DNA of 64,000 nt. It comes from G965279355 sp965279355 (GTDB taxonomy: Bacteria > Pseudomonadota > Alphaproteobacteria > CACIAM-22H2). How positions within the stretch are numbered: position 1 is the first letter of the stretch; every line of letters begins with the position of its first letter. Position numbers and translations under genes: made by a program. The stretch is from the NCBI GenBank assembly GCA_965279355.1, contig OZ257155.1, positions 2,666,001 through 2,730,000 on the forward strand. Direction: 5' to 3'. Positions 8,450 through 17,263 of the stretch are shown here, piece after piece. The notes below the pieces were generated by a model that searched no databases, had not been told where the DNA came from, and worked only from the letters and a program-made list of their open reading frames with translations.

Positions 8450-9346
8450 ATGGCCTTCTTCATCGAAGTCGTTCTGGGCGGTCTCCTTGCCGGCGTTCTC
8501 TATTCGCTGGTGGCGCTCGGCTTCGTGCTGATCTTCAAGGCGTCCGGCGTCTTCAACTTCGCGCAGGGCGCGATGGTGCTGTTCGCGGCGCTGACGCTGG
8601 TGCGGCTGATGTCGGTGATGCCGTTCTGGCTCGCCTTCGCCTTGTCCTGCGTGATCATGATCGCGCTCGCCTTCGTCATCGAGCGCGTGGTGCTGCGGCC
8701 CCTGGTCAATCAGGAAGGCATCATCCTGTTCATGGCGACGCTCGGCATCGCCATCTTCCTCGAAGGTTTTGGTCAGCAGATCTGGGGCAGCGACATCTAT
8801 CCGCTCGATCTCGGCATTCCCAAGGAGCCGATGTTCATCCTGGAATCGGTGTTCGACGGCGGCATCCTGATCGACCGGCTCGACATTTTCGCGGCCGTCG
8901 TCGCGGGCGCGCTGGTCGGCGCACTGGCCCTGTTCTTCCAGAAGACCAAGGTCGGCCTGGCGCTCCGCGCCGTCGCCGACGATCATCAGGCCGCGCAATC
9001 CATCGGCGTGCCGCTGAACTATATCTGGCTGGTCGTGTGGTCGGCCGCCGGCATCGTGGCGCTGGTCGCCGGCATGGTGTGGGGCGCCAAGCTCGGGGTG
9101 CAGTTCTCGATCGCGCTGGTCGCGCTGAAGGCGCTGCCGGTGCTGATTCTCGGCGGCTTCACCTCGGTGCCGGGAGCGATCATCGGCGGACTGATCGTCG
9201 GTGTCGGCGAAAAGGTCTCAGAGGTCTATCTCGGCTCCATCATCGGCGGCGGCATCGAGAACTGGTTCGCCTACATGCTGGCGCTGTGCTTCCTGCTGTT
9301 CCGGCCGCAGGGCCTGTTCGGCGACCGCATCATCGAGCGCGTCTAG
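8450..9346 (+). CDS. livH: Branched-chain amino acid type ABC transporter permease LivH (second set)
   Basis: Permease of 298 residues with about eight membrane segments. It keeps the LivH positions but in diverged form: NFAQGAMVLFAALTL replaces the more usual NxAHG stretch, and the C-terminus carries RPQGLFGDR. The coupling region is AVADDHQAAQSIGVPLNYI. Its stop codon is directly followed by the ATG of livM with no spacer. Divergence from the first livH suggests that the two transporters are not a recent duplication and may have different ligands. Confidence 0.92.
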   Translation: MAFFIEVVLGGLLAGVLYSLVALGFVLIFKASGVFNFAQGAMVLFAALTLVRLMSVMPFWLAFALSCVIMIALAFVIERVVLRPLVNQEGIILFMATLGIAIFLEGFGQQIWGSDIYPLDLGIPKEPMFILESVFDGGILIDRLDIFAAVVAGALVGALALFFQKTKVGLALRAVADDHQAAQSIGVPLNYIWLVVWSAAGIVALVAGMVWGAKLGVQFSIALVALKALPVLILGGFTSVPGAIIGGLIVGVGEKVSEVYLGSIIGGGIENWFAYMLALCFLLFRPQGLFGDRIIERV

Positions 9347-10405
9347 ATGCTTTACCGCGAGACGGGCCAGTTCAAGACGAGTTACGCCGCCGATCAGGCG
9401 ATCTTCCCGATTCCGCAGGACAAGATCGGCCTCGCCCTCATCCTCCTCGTCGCCTTCGTCGGCGTGCCGATGATCGCGACCGAGTACGTCTATGTCGGCG
9501 TCCTGCTGCCGTTTCTCATTCTCTCTCTCGCGGCGCTCGGCCTCAATCTGCTGACCGGCTATTGCGGCCAGGTGTCGCTGGGCGGCGGCGCCTTCATGGC
9601 GGTCGGCGCATACGCCGCCTACAACCTGATGGTCCGCGTGCCGGAGATGAATATCATCGTCGCCTTCCTGTTCGGCGGCGCGGTGTCGTCGCTGGTCGGC
9701 GTGGTGTTCGGCCTGCCCAGTTTGCGCATCAAGGGCTTCTATCTGGCGGTCGCCACGCTGGCGGCGCAGTTCTTCATCGACTGGGTGTTCATCCGCATCA
9801 AGTGGTTCACCAATTATGCGGTGAACGCGGTGGCGCCGGAACTCGTCATCTTCGGCTACAGCTTCAGCACCGCGCAGCAGCGTTATCTTCTGGCGCTGTC
9901 CGTCGTTGTGGTCTTCGCACTGGTGGCAAAGAATCTGGTACGCGGGCGCATCGGCCGTGCGTGGATGGCGGTGCGCGACATGGATATTGCGGCGGAGATC
10001 ATCGGCATCCGCCTGCTCCGCACCAAGCTGCTCGCCTTCGCCGTCAGCGCGTTCTACTGCGGCGTCGCCGGCGCGATGTGGGGCTTTCTCCATCTGGGTG
10101 CCTGGGAGCCGCTGACCTTCGACGTCAACCGCTCCTTCCAGATCCTGTTCATGATCATCATCGGCGGGCTGGGCTCGATCATGGGGTCGTTCATCGGCGC
10201 GGCGTTCATCTCGGTCCTGCCGATCCTGATCAATCAGGTGCCGCTCGCCATCGACCTGCCGATCTCCACCGCCACCGCCGCGCATCTCGAAGGCATGATC
10301 TTCGGCGGGCTCATTATTTTCTTCCTGATCGCCGAGCCGCACGGCATCGCCCGGCTGTGGCAGGTCGGCAAGGAAAAGCTGCGTTTATGGCCGTTCCCCC
10401 ATTGA
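9347..10405 (+). CDS. livM: Branched-chain amino acid type ABC transporter permease LivM (second set)
   Basis: Permease of 352 residues. It has an N-terminal soluble leader of about 30 residues before the first membrane helix, then the LivM region GYCGQVSLGGGAFMAVGAY (His of the usual SLGHAAF replaced by Gly) and about nine hydrophobic segments. The C-terminal EPHGIARLW corresponds to the family PxGxxGL end. It starts at the base after the livH stop. A 99 base gap with a strong ribosome-binding site for the next gene follows. Confidence 0.92.
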   Translation: MLYRETGQFKTSYAADQAIFPIPQDKIGLALILLVAFVGVPMIATEYVYVGVLLPFLILSLAALGLNLLTGYCGQVSLGGGAFMAVGAYAAYNLMVRVPEMNIIVAFLFGGAVSSLVGVVFGLPSLRIKGFYLAVATLAAQFFIDWVFIRIKWFTNYAVNAVAPELVIFGYSFSTAQQRYLLALSVVVVFALVAKNLVRGRIGRAWMAVRDMDIAAEIIGIRLLRTKLLAFAVSAFYCGVAGAMWGFLHLGAWEPLTFDVNRSFQILFMIIIGGLGSIMGSFIGAAFISVLPILINQVPLAIDLPISTATAAHLEGMIFGGLIIFFLIAEPHGIARLWQVGKEKLRLWPFPH

Positions 10406-10504
10406 TCGGGGGTGCGGAGTTGTCCGTGAAACACGCATAAGGTAGGGTTTTGAAACGGCCGATCGTCGCAAGACAGAAACAGGTCGGCATATAGGGAGGA
10501 AGCC

Positions 10505-11830
10505 ATGCACATCAAACAACACGCTTTGGCTGTTGTCGGCGCGGCGATTTTTGCGTTGCCGGCATTCTTCGACGCCGCTCCGGCGCAGGCACAAAACGAA
10601 CAATACGTTCCAGCGCTGGTCTACCGGACCGGAGCATACGCGCCCAACGGCATCCCCTTTGCCAACGGCCGCGCCGAATATTTCGCGATGCTGAATGCCC
10701 GCGACGGCGGCATCAACGGCGTAAAGATCATCTACGAGGAATGCGAAACGGGTTACGCCACCGACCGCGGTGTCGAGTGCTACGAGCGTATGAAGAACAA
10801 GGGCCCGACGGGCGCCGCCGCGTTCTCCCCGCTCTCCACCGGTATCACCTTTGCCCTCACCGAGAAGGCACCGGGAGACAAGATCCCGCTTCTCACGGCA
10901 GGATACGGCCGCGCGGACTCCGTCGACGGCAGCGTGTTCCAGTGGAACTTCCCACTCACTGGCAGCTACTGGGACGCCGCCAACATCCTGATGCAGCACA
11001 TCGCCCGGCAGGCCGGCGGGGCCGACAGGCTCAAGGGCAAGCGCCTGGCGCTCGTCTATCATGACTCTCCCTACGGCAAGGAACCGATCGCGGTTCTTGA
11101 AGAAGCCTCAAAGCGCCTGGGCTTCAGGTTCGACGCGATGCCGGTCACGCATCCAGGTGTCGAACAGAAATCGACCTGGCTGCAGATTCGCCAGAACCGC
11201 CCCGACTGGGTGTTCCTCTGGGGCTGGGGCGTTATGAACTCGACCTCGATCAAGGAAGCCGTCGCGGTCAATTACCCGCGTGAAAAGATGTACGGCGTGT
11301 GGTGGTCGGGGGCCGAGCCTGACGTCCTGCCGGCCGGCGATGGCGCCAAGGGCTATTCCTCTCTCGCCCTTCACGTCGCGGGTGCCGTCTCGCCGGTGCA
11401 TCGGGAAGTCACCAGGCACCTCTATGACAAGGGTCAGGGGCTGGGCAAGAAGGAGGAGATCGGCGAAGTCCTCTATAACCGCGGCCTGCTGGACGGCATG
11501 CTGGTCGCCGAAGCCATCCGCACGGCGCAGGGCAGGTTTGGCAATAAGCCGATGACCGGCGAGCAGGTGCGCTGGGGCTTCGAGAACCTCAACCTCACAA
11601 ACGAGCGCATCAAACAGATCGGCTTTGAAGGTTTGGCACAGCCACTCAAGGTCTCCTGCCAGGACCATGCCGGCGTACACAGCGCCCGCATCCAACAGTG
11701 GGACGGCAAGAAGTGGAGCTTCGTCTCCGACGTGTACCGCGCCAACCAGGAGCTGCTGAGGCCGATGATCAAGGAGTCGGCCGACAAGTACGCCAAGGAG
11801 AAGAACCTCAAGTCCGGCTGCGTGTCGTGA
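10505..11830 (+). CDS. ABC transporter substrate-binding protein, HAAT type (second set)
   Basis: Periplasmic binding protein of 441 residues. Residues 1 to about 30 form a signal peptide (hydrophobic core AVVGAAIFALPAFF, likely cleavage after AQA). The mature part is a Peripla_BP_6-like protein beginning YVPALVYRTGAYAPNGIPFANGRAEYF, longer than LivK and of the kind found next to acyl-CoA ligases. A strong Shine-Dalgarno (GGGAGGAAG, 10494-10502) precedes the ATG. It belongs to the livG-livH-livM set upstream and is followed by a terminator hairpin before livF. Confidence 0.9.
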   Translation: MHIKQHALAVVGAAIFALPAFFDAAPAQAQNEQYVPALVYRTGAYAPNGIPFANGRAEYFAMLNARDGGINGVKIIYEECETGYATDRGVECYERMKNKGPTGAAAFSPLSTGITFALTEKAPGDKIPLLTAGYGRADSVDGSVFQWNFPLTGSYWDAANILMQHIARQAGGADRLKGKRLALVYHDSPYGKEPIAVLEEASKRLGFRFDAMPVTHPGVEQKSTWLQIRQNRPDWVFLWGWGVMNSTSIKEAVAVNYPREKMYGVWWSGAEPDVLPAGDGAKGYSSLALHVAGAVSPVHREVTRHLYDKGQGLGKKEEIGEVLYNRGLLDGMLVAEAIRTAQGRFGNKPMTGEQVRWGFENLNLTNERIKQIGFEGLAQPLKVSCQDHAGVHSARIQQWDGKKWSFVSDVYRANQELLRPMIKESADKYAKEKNLKSGCVS

Positions 11831-11859
11831 ACACGGCACAGTCCTGATCTGTGTAATGA

Positions 11860-11888
11860 GGGGCGGGCGGCGACGTCCGCCCCTTTTT
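11860..11888 (+). terminator. Rho-independent terminator between binding-protein gene and livF
   Basis: Stem GGGGCGG (11860-11866) with CCGCCCC (11877-11883), a 10 base loop, then TTTTT. It lies 30 bases after the binding-protein stop and 14 bases before the livF start, so read-through would be needed unless livF has its own promoter. Partial termination here would give more binding protein than ATPase. Confidence 0.75.
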
Positions 11889-11901
11889 CCTGGATGCCAT
11901 C

Positions 11902-12738
11902 ATGACCGCCGTATCTGCCGTTCCGCACACCCAGACCGCGCCTCTCCTGCGCGTCAACAACATCGAAGTCATCTACAACCACGTCATCCTGGTGCTGAAG
12001 GGCGTCAGCCTTGAAGTACCGGACGGCGGCATCGTCGCTTTGCTTGGCGCCAACGGCGCCGGCAAGACCACGACCCTCAAGGCGATCTCCTCACTGCTGA
12101 AGGCGGAGCGCGGCGACGTCACCAAGGGCACGATCGAATATCAGGGCGACCGCATCGACCGGCTGGCACCCGCCGATCTCGTCAAACGCGGCGTGATCCA
12201 GGTGATGGAAGGACGGCACTGTTTCGGCCACCTGACCGTCGAGGAAAACCTGATGACCGGCGCCTTCACCCGCAAGGACGGCCGTGCCGCGGTCGCTGCG
12301 GATCTCGAGCGCTGCTACGAATATTTCCCGCGCCTGAAGGAGCGCCGCCACTCCGTCGCCGGCTATACCTCCGGCGGCGAGCAGCAGATGACCGCCATCG
12401 CGCGCGCCCTGCTCAGCCGGCCCAAGCTGATCCTGCTCGACGAGCCGTCGATGGGCCTGGCACCGCAGCTGGTCGAGGAGATTTTCGAGATCGTCGTCCG
12501 TCTCAATCGCGAGCAGGGCGTGTCGATTCTGCTCGCCGAGCAGAACACCAACATGGCGCTGCGCTTCGCCAATTACGGCTACATCCTGGAGAACGGCCGG
12601 GTCGTCCTCGACGGCAAGGCCGAAGACCTGCGCCAGAACGAGGACGTGAAGGAATTCTACCTCGGCCTCTCCGCCACCGGCCGCAAAAGCTATCGCGCCG
12701 TCAAACACTACAAACGCCGCAAACGCTGGCTGGCCTAG
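11902..12738 (+). CDS. livF: Branched-chain amino acid type ABC transporter ATPase LivF (second set)
   Basis: ATPase subunit of 278 residues completing the second HAAT transporter. Walker A GANGAGKTT is at residues 49-57, the signature is YTSGGEQQM, Walker B is LILLDEP followed by SMGLAPQLVEEIFEI, and AEQN follows as in LivF. It is about 40 residues longer than the first LivF: an N-terminal extension of about 15 residues and a basic C-terminal tail rich in Lys and Arg. A 250 base gap with a palindromic repeat separates it from the ligase-like gene downstream. Confidence 0.92.
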   Translation: MTAVSAVPHTQTAPLLRVNNIEVIYNHVILVLKGVSLEVPDGGIVALLGANGAGKTTTLKAISSLLKAERGDVTKGTIEYQGDRIDRLAPADLVKRGVIQVMEGRHCFGHLTVEENLMTGAFTRKDGRAAVAADLERCYEYFPRLKERRHSVAGYTSGGEQQMTAIARALLSRPKLILLDEPSMGLAPQLVEEIFEIVVRLNREQGVSILLAEQNTNMALRFANYGYILENGRVVLDGKAEDLRQNEDVKEFYLGLSATGRKSYRAVKHYKRRKRWLA

Positions 12739-12763
12739 TCGCAAGATTCCACCCACCTCCTTC

Positions 12764-12865
12764 GTCACCCCGCACTTGATGCGGGGTCCATCTCTCCGAG
12801 GGTGCTGCGTGCGGCCAACGTCTGCGCCCACATCACCATGGACCCCGCATCAAGTGCGGGGTGAC
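12764..12865. repeat. Palindromic repeat, family A, copy 2
   Basis: Outer ends GTCACCCCGC and GCGGGGTGAC are inverted copies of each other, continuing for 28 bases. Each end is a hairpin around CTTGA/TCAAG. The centre is about 46 bases. It occupies the gap between livF and the PaaK-like gene. The rest of that gap (12866-12988) has no recognisable gene; its end carries a CCTC-rich stretch (12959-12976) resembling 1111-1128. Confidence 0.85.
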
Positions 12866-12988
12866 GAGTTGGGGGCAAGTGACGACACTGTTTCGCTCGG
12901 TCAGTGCGCGGAGGTATAAGTCGGTTGTACAGATAGCCATGAATTCCCCCTCTGCGTTCCTCAGCGTCCTCTGCGGTGACACTCTCCC

Positions 12989-14248
12989 ATGACTGAGACT
13001 TTTGAGTATTTCGACGAACTGGAAATCCGCGATCCCGAACTGCGCGACCAGGCGCAGCTTGATGCGCTCTCCGAGCAGGTCGCCAACGCCAAATCAAATG
13101 CGCCAGCCTATGCGGAGATCCTGGCCGGGATCGATCCGCAGGACATCACGAACCGCAATGCGCTGGCGTCGCTGCCGGTCGTGCGCAAGTCGGAGCTGAT
13201 CGAGCGTCAGAAGAAGAAATTCGAGGAACGCGATCCCTTCGGCGGTCTCACCGCCGTCAAGACCAGCCAGCTCGCCCGCATCTTCGCCTCGCCGGGACCG
13301 ATCTACGACCCCGAGGCGATGCGCCCGGATTACTGGCGCATGGCGCGTGCGCTGTTCGCCGCGAAATTCCGCCGCGGTGACATCATCCACAACAGCTTCT
13401 CCTATCACCTGACCCCGGCCGGCTCGATGCTGGAATCCGGCGCGCATGCGCTGGGCTGCCCGGTCGTGCCCGCCGGCACCGGCAATACCGAACTGCAGGT
13501 CCGCACGATCGCCGACGTCAGGGCGCGCGGTTATACCGGCACGCCGTCCTTCCTCAAGACCCTGCTCGACAAGGGCAAGGAGGTCGGCGTCGACATGAGC
13601 AGCCTCAAGCGCTCGCTGGTCTCCGGGGAGGCACTTCCAGCCAGCCTGCGCTACGACCTGCGCGGTCGGGGCATCAAGGTGCGGCAGTGTTACGCGACCG
13701 CCGATCTCGGCCTGATCGCCTATGAGTCGATCGCCGGCGAGGGTCTGATCGTTGACGAATGGCTCATTGTCGAGATCGTGCGGCCGGGCACCGGCGATCC
13801 GCTCCCCGAAGGCGAGGTCGGTGAAGTCGTGGTGACCACGCTCAATCCGGATTACCCGCTGATCCGTTTCGCCACAGGCGACCTGTCGGCGATCATGCTG
13901 GGGATGAGCCCGTGCGGCCGCACCAATATCCGCCTCAAGGGCTGGATGGGCCGCGCCGACCAGACAACCAAGGTGCGCGGCATGTTCGTGCATCCCGCCC
14001 AGGTCGCCGACATCGCCAAGCGCCACAAGGAAATCGTCCGCTATCGCCTGGTCGTCGACCGGCTCGACAATGTCGACCTGATGATCCTCAAATGCGAGCT
14101 GCTCTCCGGCCCCGATGCCACGATCGGCGGCAAGATCGCGGACTCGATTCAGGCCGTGACCAAGATGCGCGGCGAGGTCGAGATCGTGAAGCCCGGCACG
14201 TTGCCGAACGACGGCAAGATCATCGACGACATCCGCGAGATGGACTGA
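12989..14248 (+). CDS. Phenylacetate-CoA ligase-like protein with altered ATP P-loop
   Basis: ANL-superfamily protein of 419 residues related to PaaK. The overall plan is kept: N-terminal FEYFDELEIRDPELRD, a central GTPSFLKTL segment, ATGDL, a GRADQTTKVRGMFVHP hinge region and a C-terminal LPNDGKI with the A10-type lysine. Where PaaK proteins have SSGTTGxP, this protein has FASPGPIYDPEA, and the usual YGxTE is CYATADLG. It may therefore be a non-canonical or adenylation-deficient ligase, or bind nucleotide differently. It is last in the transport and ligase block, 250 bases after livF. Function is not certain. Confidence 0.75.
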   Translation: MTETFEYFDELEIRDPELRDQAQLDALSEQVANAKSNAPAYAEILAGIDPQDITNRNALASLPVVRKSELIERQKKKFEERDPFGGLTAVKTSQLARIFASPGPIYDPEAMRPDYWRMARALFAAKFRRGDIIHNSFSYHLTPAGSMLESGAHALGCPVVPAGTGNTELQVRTIADVRARGYTGTPSFLKTLLDKGKEVGVDMSSLKRSLVSGEALPASLRYDLRGRGIKVRQCYATADLGLIAYESIAGEGLIVDEWLIVEIVRPGTGDPLPEGEVGEVVVTTLNPDYPLIRFATGDLSAIMLGMSPCGRTNIRLKGWMGRADQTTKVRGMFVHPAQVADIAKRHKEIVRYRLVVDRLDNVDLMILKCELLSGPDATIGGKIADSIQAVTKMRGEVEIVKPGTLPNDGKIIDDIREMD

Positions 14249-14252
14249 GGCG

Positions 14253-15056
14253 CTACAGCACCTTGTGCTGGTGCACCGGGATCATCTGCCGCACTTCGGC
14301 CTGATAGCCGAAATCGAGGCGCGCCGTCACCACGCCGGGCTTGTCGTAGGCGCGCGCGATCACATGGCCCCACGGGTTGATCACCATGCTGTGCCCGTAA
14401 TTGGTGCGGGTGCCGTTGGCGTATGAGCCGCACTGGCCGGCGGCAAGAATATAGGTCTCGGTCTCGATGGCGCGGGCACGCAACAGGACCTCCCAATGGT
14501 CCTTGCCGGTCTGCATCGTAAAGGCGGACGGGACCATGATGATCTCGGCGCCCTTCTTCGCCAGCGCCTGATAGAGCTCGGGAAAACGCAGGTCGTAGCA
14601 GATGGAAGCGCCGATCTCGCGGCCCTCGACCTTGTAGCTCACCACATCGGTGCCGCGGCTGAACGTCGCGGATTCCCGGTACGACTTGCCGTCGGGTGTC
14701 ACCACGTCGAACAGATGCATCTTGCGATAACGTGCGATCTCGGTGCCGTCGCGGTCGAACACACAGGTCGTGTTGAACAGTCTGTCCTCGTCGATCTCCA
14801 GCAGGCTGCCGCCATGGACGATAACGCGGTTCTGTTTGGCCAGATCGCGCAGCATCGTCCACGCCTCGCCGCCCGGCAGTTTCTCTCCCGCCTCGCGCTT
14901 GATGTCGCGGCTTTCGGCCAGGCAGGTGAACATTTCCGGCAGCAGGATCAGGTCGGGGCGGTCCTCGCTGACGGCCTGCTCGATCAGGCGTCTGGCCTGG
15001 GCGAGGTTCGCCGCCTTGTTCTCCTGCGAGTTCATCTGGATCAGCGAGACTTTCAT
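14253..15056 (-). CDS. Carbon-nitrogen hydrolase (nitrilase superfamily, Nit1-like amidase)
   Basis: Cytoplasmic amidase of 267 residues. The nitrilase triad is complete: Glu41 (LLPEMF), Lys112 (YRKMHLFD) and Cys153 (ICYDLRFPEL). The DLRFPELYQALA and ARAIETETY segments resemble the Nit1/deaminated-glutathione amidase branch, for which hydrolysis of deaminated glutathione is established in homologues; transfer to this protein is inference. The gene is convergent with the PaaK-like gene (4 bases apart) and divergent from ccmA, sharing a 73 base promoter gap. Confidence 0.88.
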   Translation of the reverse strand: MKVSLIQMNSQENKAANLAQARRLIEQAVSEDRPDLILLPEMFTCLAESRDIKREAGEKLPGGEAWTMLRDLAKQNRVIVHGGSLLEIDEDRLFNTTCVFDRDGTEIARYRKMHLFDVVTPDGKSYRESATFSRGTDVVSYKVEGREIGASICYDLRFPELYQALAKKGAEIIMVPSAFTMQTGKDHWEVLLRARAIETETYILAAGQCGSYANGTRTNYGHSMVINPWGHVIARAYDKPGVVTARLDFGYQAEVRQMIPVHQHKVL

Positions 15057-15129
15057 TGCGCCTCTGTGCCGGTCTGCTCACGAAAAACCCAGTGGACGCA
15101 AGGGGCACCGGTGAGTCAATAGGAAGGGG

Positions 15130-15777
15130 ATGGGGGACCCCGACATTGCGCAACTGTCCGCGAGCAACCTCGCCTGCGATCGCGGGGAGCGCCGCGTGTT
15201 CTCGGGCGTCGAGTTCACCCTGCTCTCCGGCGCGGCACTGGCCATCGTCGGCCCCAATGGCAGCGGCAAGTCGAGTTTCCTGCGGCTGATTGCCGGACTG
15301 CTGAAACCGGCCGAGGGCGTCATCGCCTGGAACGGCCGCGATGTCGCCGACGATCCCGATGCGTTTCACAGCTTCGTCCATTATGTCGGGCACCACGATG
15401 CGGTGAAGCCGGCCCTGACCCCGGCCGAGAACCTTACCTTCTCCGGCCGGCTCCGCGGCACGCCCGCGCATGCCGACACGGCGATGTTCGCCCTCGACGC
15501 GTTCGGCCTTGGCGGGCTTTACGACCTGCCGAGCCGGTTCCTGTCGCAGGGGCAGCGGCGGCGGCTGGCGCTCGCGCGGCTGCTGATGGTCGACGCGCCG
15601 TTGTGGCTGCTCGATGAGCCGACCCTCGGTCTCGACATTGCTTCGCTCGATATGCTGGCAAAGGTCATCGCGTTGCATCGCGACGGCGGCGGCATGGTAA
15701 TCGCGGCGACGCATGGCGGGCTCGAACTGGGCGCGCACGACGTCTTCGATTTCACCCCGCGCACGAACCCGGCGTGA
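15130..15777 (+). CDS. ccmA: Cytochrome c biogenesis ATP-binding protein CcmA
   Basis: ATPase of the System I heme handling ABC complex CcmABCD, 215 residues. Walker A GPNGSGKSS is at residues 41-49, the signature is LSQGQRRRLALARLL and Walker B is WLLDEPTLGLD. The complex releases holo-CcmE from CcmC using ATP hydrolysis in characterised systems. It opens a nine-gene ccm operon and its stop overlaps the ccmB start (TGATG). Confidence 0.95.
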   Translation: MGDPDIAQLSASNLACDRGERRVFSGVEFTLLSGAALAIVGPNGSGKSSFLRLIAGLLKPAEGVIAWNGRDVADDPDAFHSFVHYVGHHDAVKPALTPAENLTFSGRLRGTPAHADTAMFALDAFGLGGLYDLPSRFLSQGQRRRLALARLLMVDAPLWLLDEPTLGLDIASLDMLAKVIALHRDGGGMVIAATHGGLELGAHDVFDFTPRTNPA

Positions 15778-16442
15778 TGAAAGCCCTCATCGCCATCCTG
15801 ACGCGCGACCTGCGCCTCGCCTGGCGGGACCCGGGCGGCAGCGTCAATGTCATGCTGTTCTTCGTGCTGGCGGTGCTGCTGTTCCCGTTCGGCGTCGGCC
15901 CGGCGACCGAGATCCTGTCCCGCATCAGCATCGGCGTGGTGTGGGTGATGGCCCTGCTGGCCGCCCTGCTGTCGCTCGACCGCCTGTTCAAGGACGACGA
16001 CGACGACGGCACCCTCGACCTCCTCGTCATCGCCCCGGCGGCGCTCGAATTCATCGTGCTTGGTAAATGTCTCGCGCACTGGCTCACCACCGGCCTGCCG
16101 CTGATCGTCGTCTCGCCGCTGCTGGCCCTCATGCTGCAGATGCCGGGCGATGCCTATCTCACGCTGCTGCTCGCCCTGCTGCTCGGCACGCCTACCCTCA
16201 GCCTGATCGGCGCCATCGGTGCGGCGCTCACCATCGGCGCGCGGCGGGGCGGCGTGCTGACGGGATTGCTGGTGCTGCCGCTCTATATTCCGGTGCTGGT
16301 GTTCGGGGTTGGTGCGGTCGACGCCGCCGCCTCGGCGTTGGACCCGCAGCCCCATCTTCTGCTGCTGGGCGGGCTGCTGGCCCTGTTCCTCCCCATCGCC
16401 CCGTTTGCGACCGCCGCGGCGCTGCGCCAAGCGGCGGAATAA
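15777..16442 (+). CDS. ccmB: Heme exporter protein CcmB
   Basis: Inner-membrane partner of CcmA, 221 residues from the ATG at 15777 (a GTG directly before it is in frame). Six hydrophobic segments fill the protein, and the cytoplasmic LDRLFKDDDDDGTLDLLVIAP stretch near residue 65 is characteristic of CcmB. The start overlaps the ccmA stop by one base. A 74 base gap, the largest in the operon, separates it from ccmC and could hold an internal promoter, but none is obvious. Confidence 0.94.
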   Translation: MKALIAILTRDLRLAWRDPGGSVNVMLFFVLAVLLFPFGVGPATEILSRISIGVVWVMALLAALLSLDRLFKDDDDDGTLDLLVIAPAALEFIVLGKCLAHWLTTGLPLIVVSPLLALMLQMPGDAYLTLLLALLLGTPTLSLIGAIGAALTIGARRGGVLTGLLVLPLYIPVLVFGVGAVDAAASALDPQPHLLLLGGLLALFLPIAPFATAAALRQAAE

Positions 16443-16516
16443 GGCGGCAGATCAAGGGTTTGTTACCTGCGGGAAAGCCGTGGAAAACCCGCCCGCGAGG
16501 GGCTACACCCTAGGGC

Positions 16517-17263
16517 ATGCAGCGTTTTGCCAATCCCGGTCAGTTCCAGCGCCTGGCGCGTGCGGTGTTCCCGTGGACCGCCACGATTACGGCAGTGTGC
16601 CTGGCGCTTGGCCTGTATCTGGCCCTGTTCGGCTCACCGCCCGACTACCAGCAGGGCGAGACGGTGCGCATCATGTACGTGCATGTGCCAGCGGCGTGGA
16701 TGGCGATGTTCGTCTACACCTCGCTCGCCATCTCCGGCGCGGTGCTGCTGGTGTGGAAGCACCCGCTGGCGGAACTGGCGGGCCGTGCGATGGCGCCCGT
16801 CGGTGCCTGCTTCACCGCCCTGTGCCTTGTCACCGGCTCGCTATGGGGTCAGCCGATGTGGGGCACCTGGTGGGTCTGGGATGCGCGCCTGACCTCGGTG
16901 CTGATCCTGCTGTTCCTCTATCTCGGGCACATCGCGCTTTCGAACGCCTTTGACGATCCAACACGCGGCGGCCGCGCGGCGGCGCTGCTGGCCCTGATCG
17001 GAATCGTCAACGTGCCGATCATCAAATTCTCGGTCGACTGGTGGAACACGCTGCATCAGCCGGCCTCGCTCACCCGCCTTGCCGCGCCCGCCATCGATCC
17101 CGCGATGCTGGCGCCGCTGCTGCTGATGGCGGTCGGCTTCACCTTCTATTTCATCACCATCACGCTGGTGCGTATCCGCGCCGAAATCCTCGCCCGCCGC
17201 CTGCGCGCGCTGCAGTTCGCGCAGGGCGCGATGGCGACTGGAACCAGCCGGGTGTCCGCATGA
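16517..17263 (+). CDS. ccmC: Heme lyase/transport protein CcmC
   Basis: Membrane protein of 248 residues that attaches heme to CcmE in System I cytochrome c maturation. The tryptophan-rich WWD domain reads WGTWWVWDARLTS near residue 118, flanked by heme-ligand histidines (MYVHVPAAW and YLGHIALSN). Six hydrophobic segments are visible. The gene overlaps ccmD by four bases (ATGA). Confidence 0.95.
   Translation: MQRFANPGQFQRLARAVFPWTATITAVCLALGLYLALFGSPPDYQQGETVRIMYVHVPAAWMAMFVYTSLAISGAVLLVWKHPLAELAGRAMAPVGACFTALCLVTGSLWGQPMWGTWWVWDARLTSVLILLFLYLGHIALSNAFDDPTRGGRAAALLALIGIVNVPIIKFSVDWWNTLHQPASLTRLAAPAIDPAMLAPLLLMAVGFTFYFITITLVRIRAEILARRLRALQFAQGAMATGTSRVSA

Noticed and set aside
8356..10440. 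A 694-codon open frame on the plus strand overlapping livH and livM of the second set
   Set aside because: It is in another frame of two well-conserved permeases and gives an Arg-rich product starting inside a palindromic repeat.
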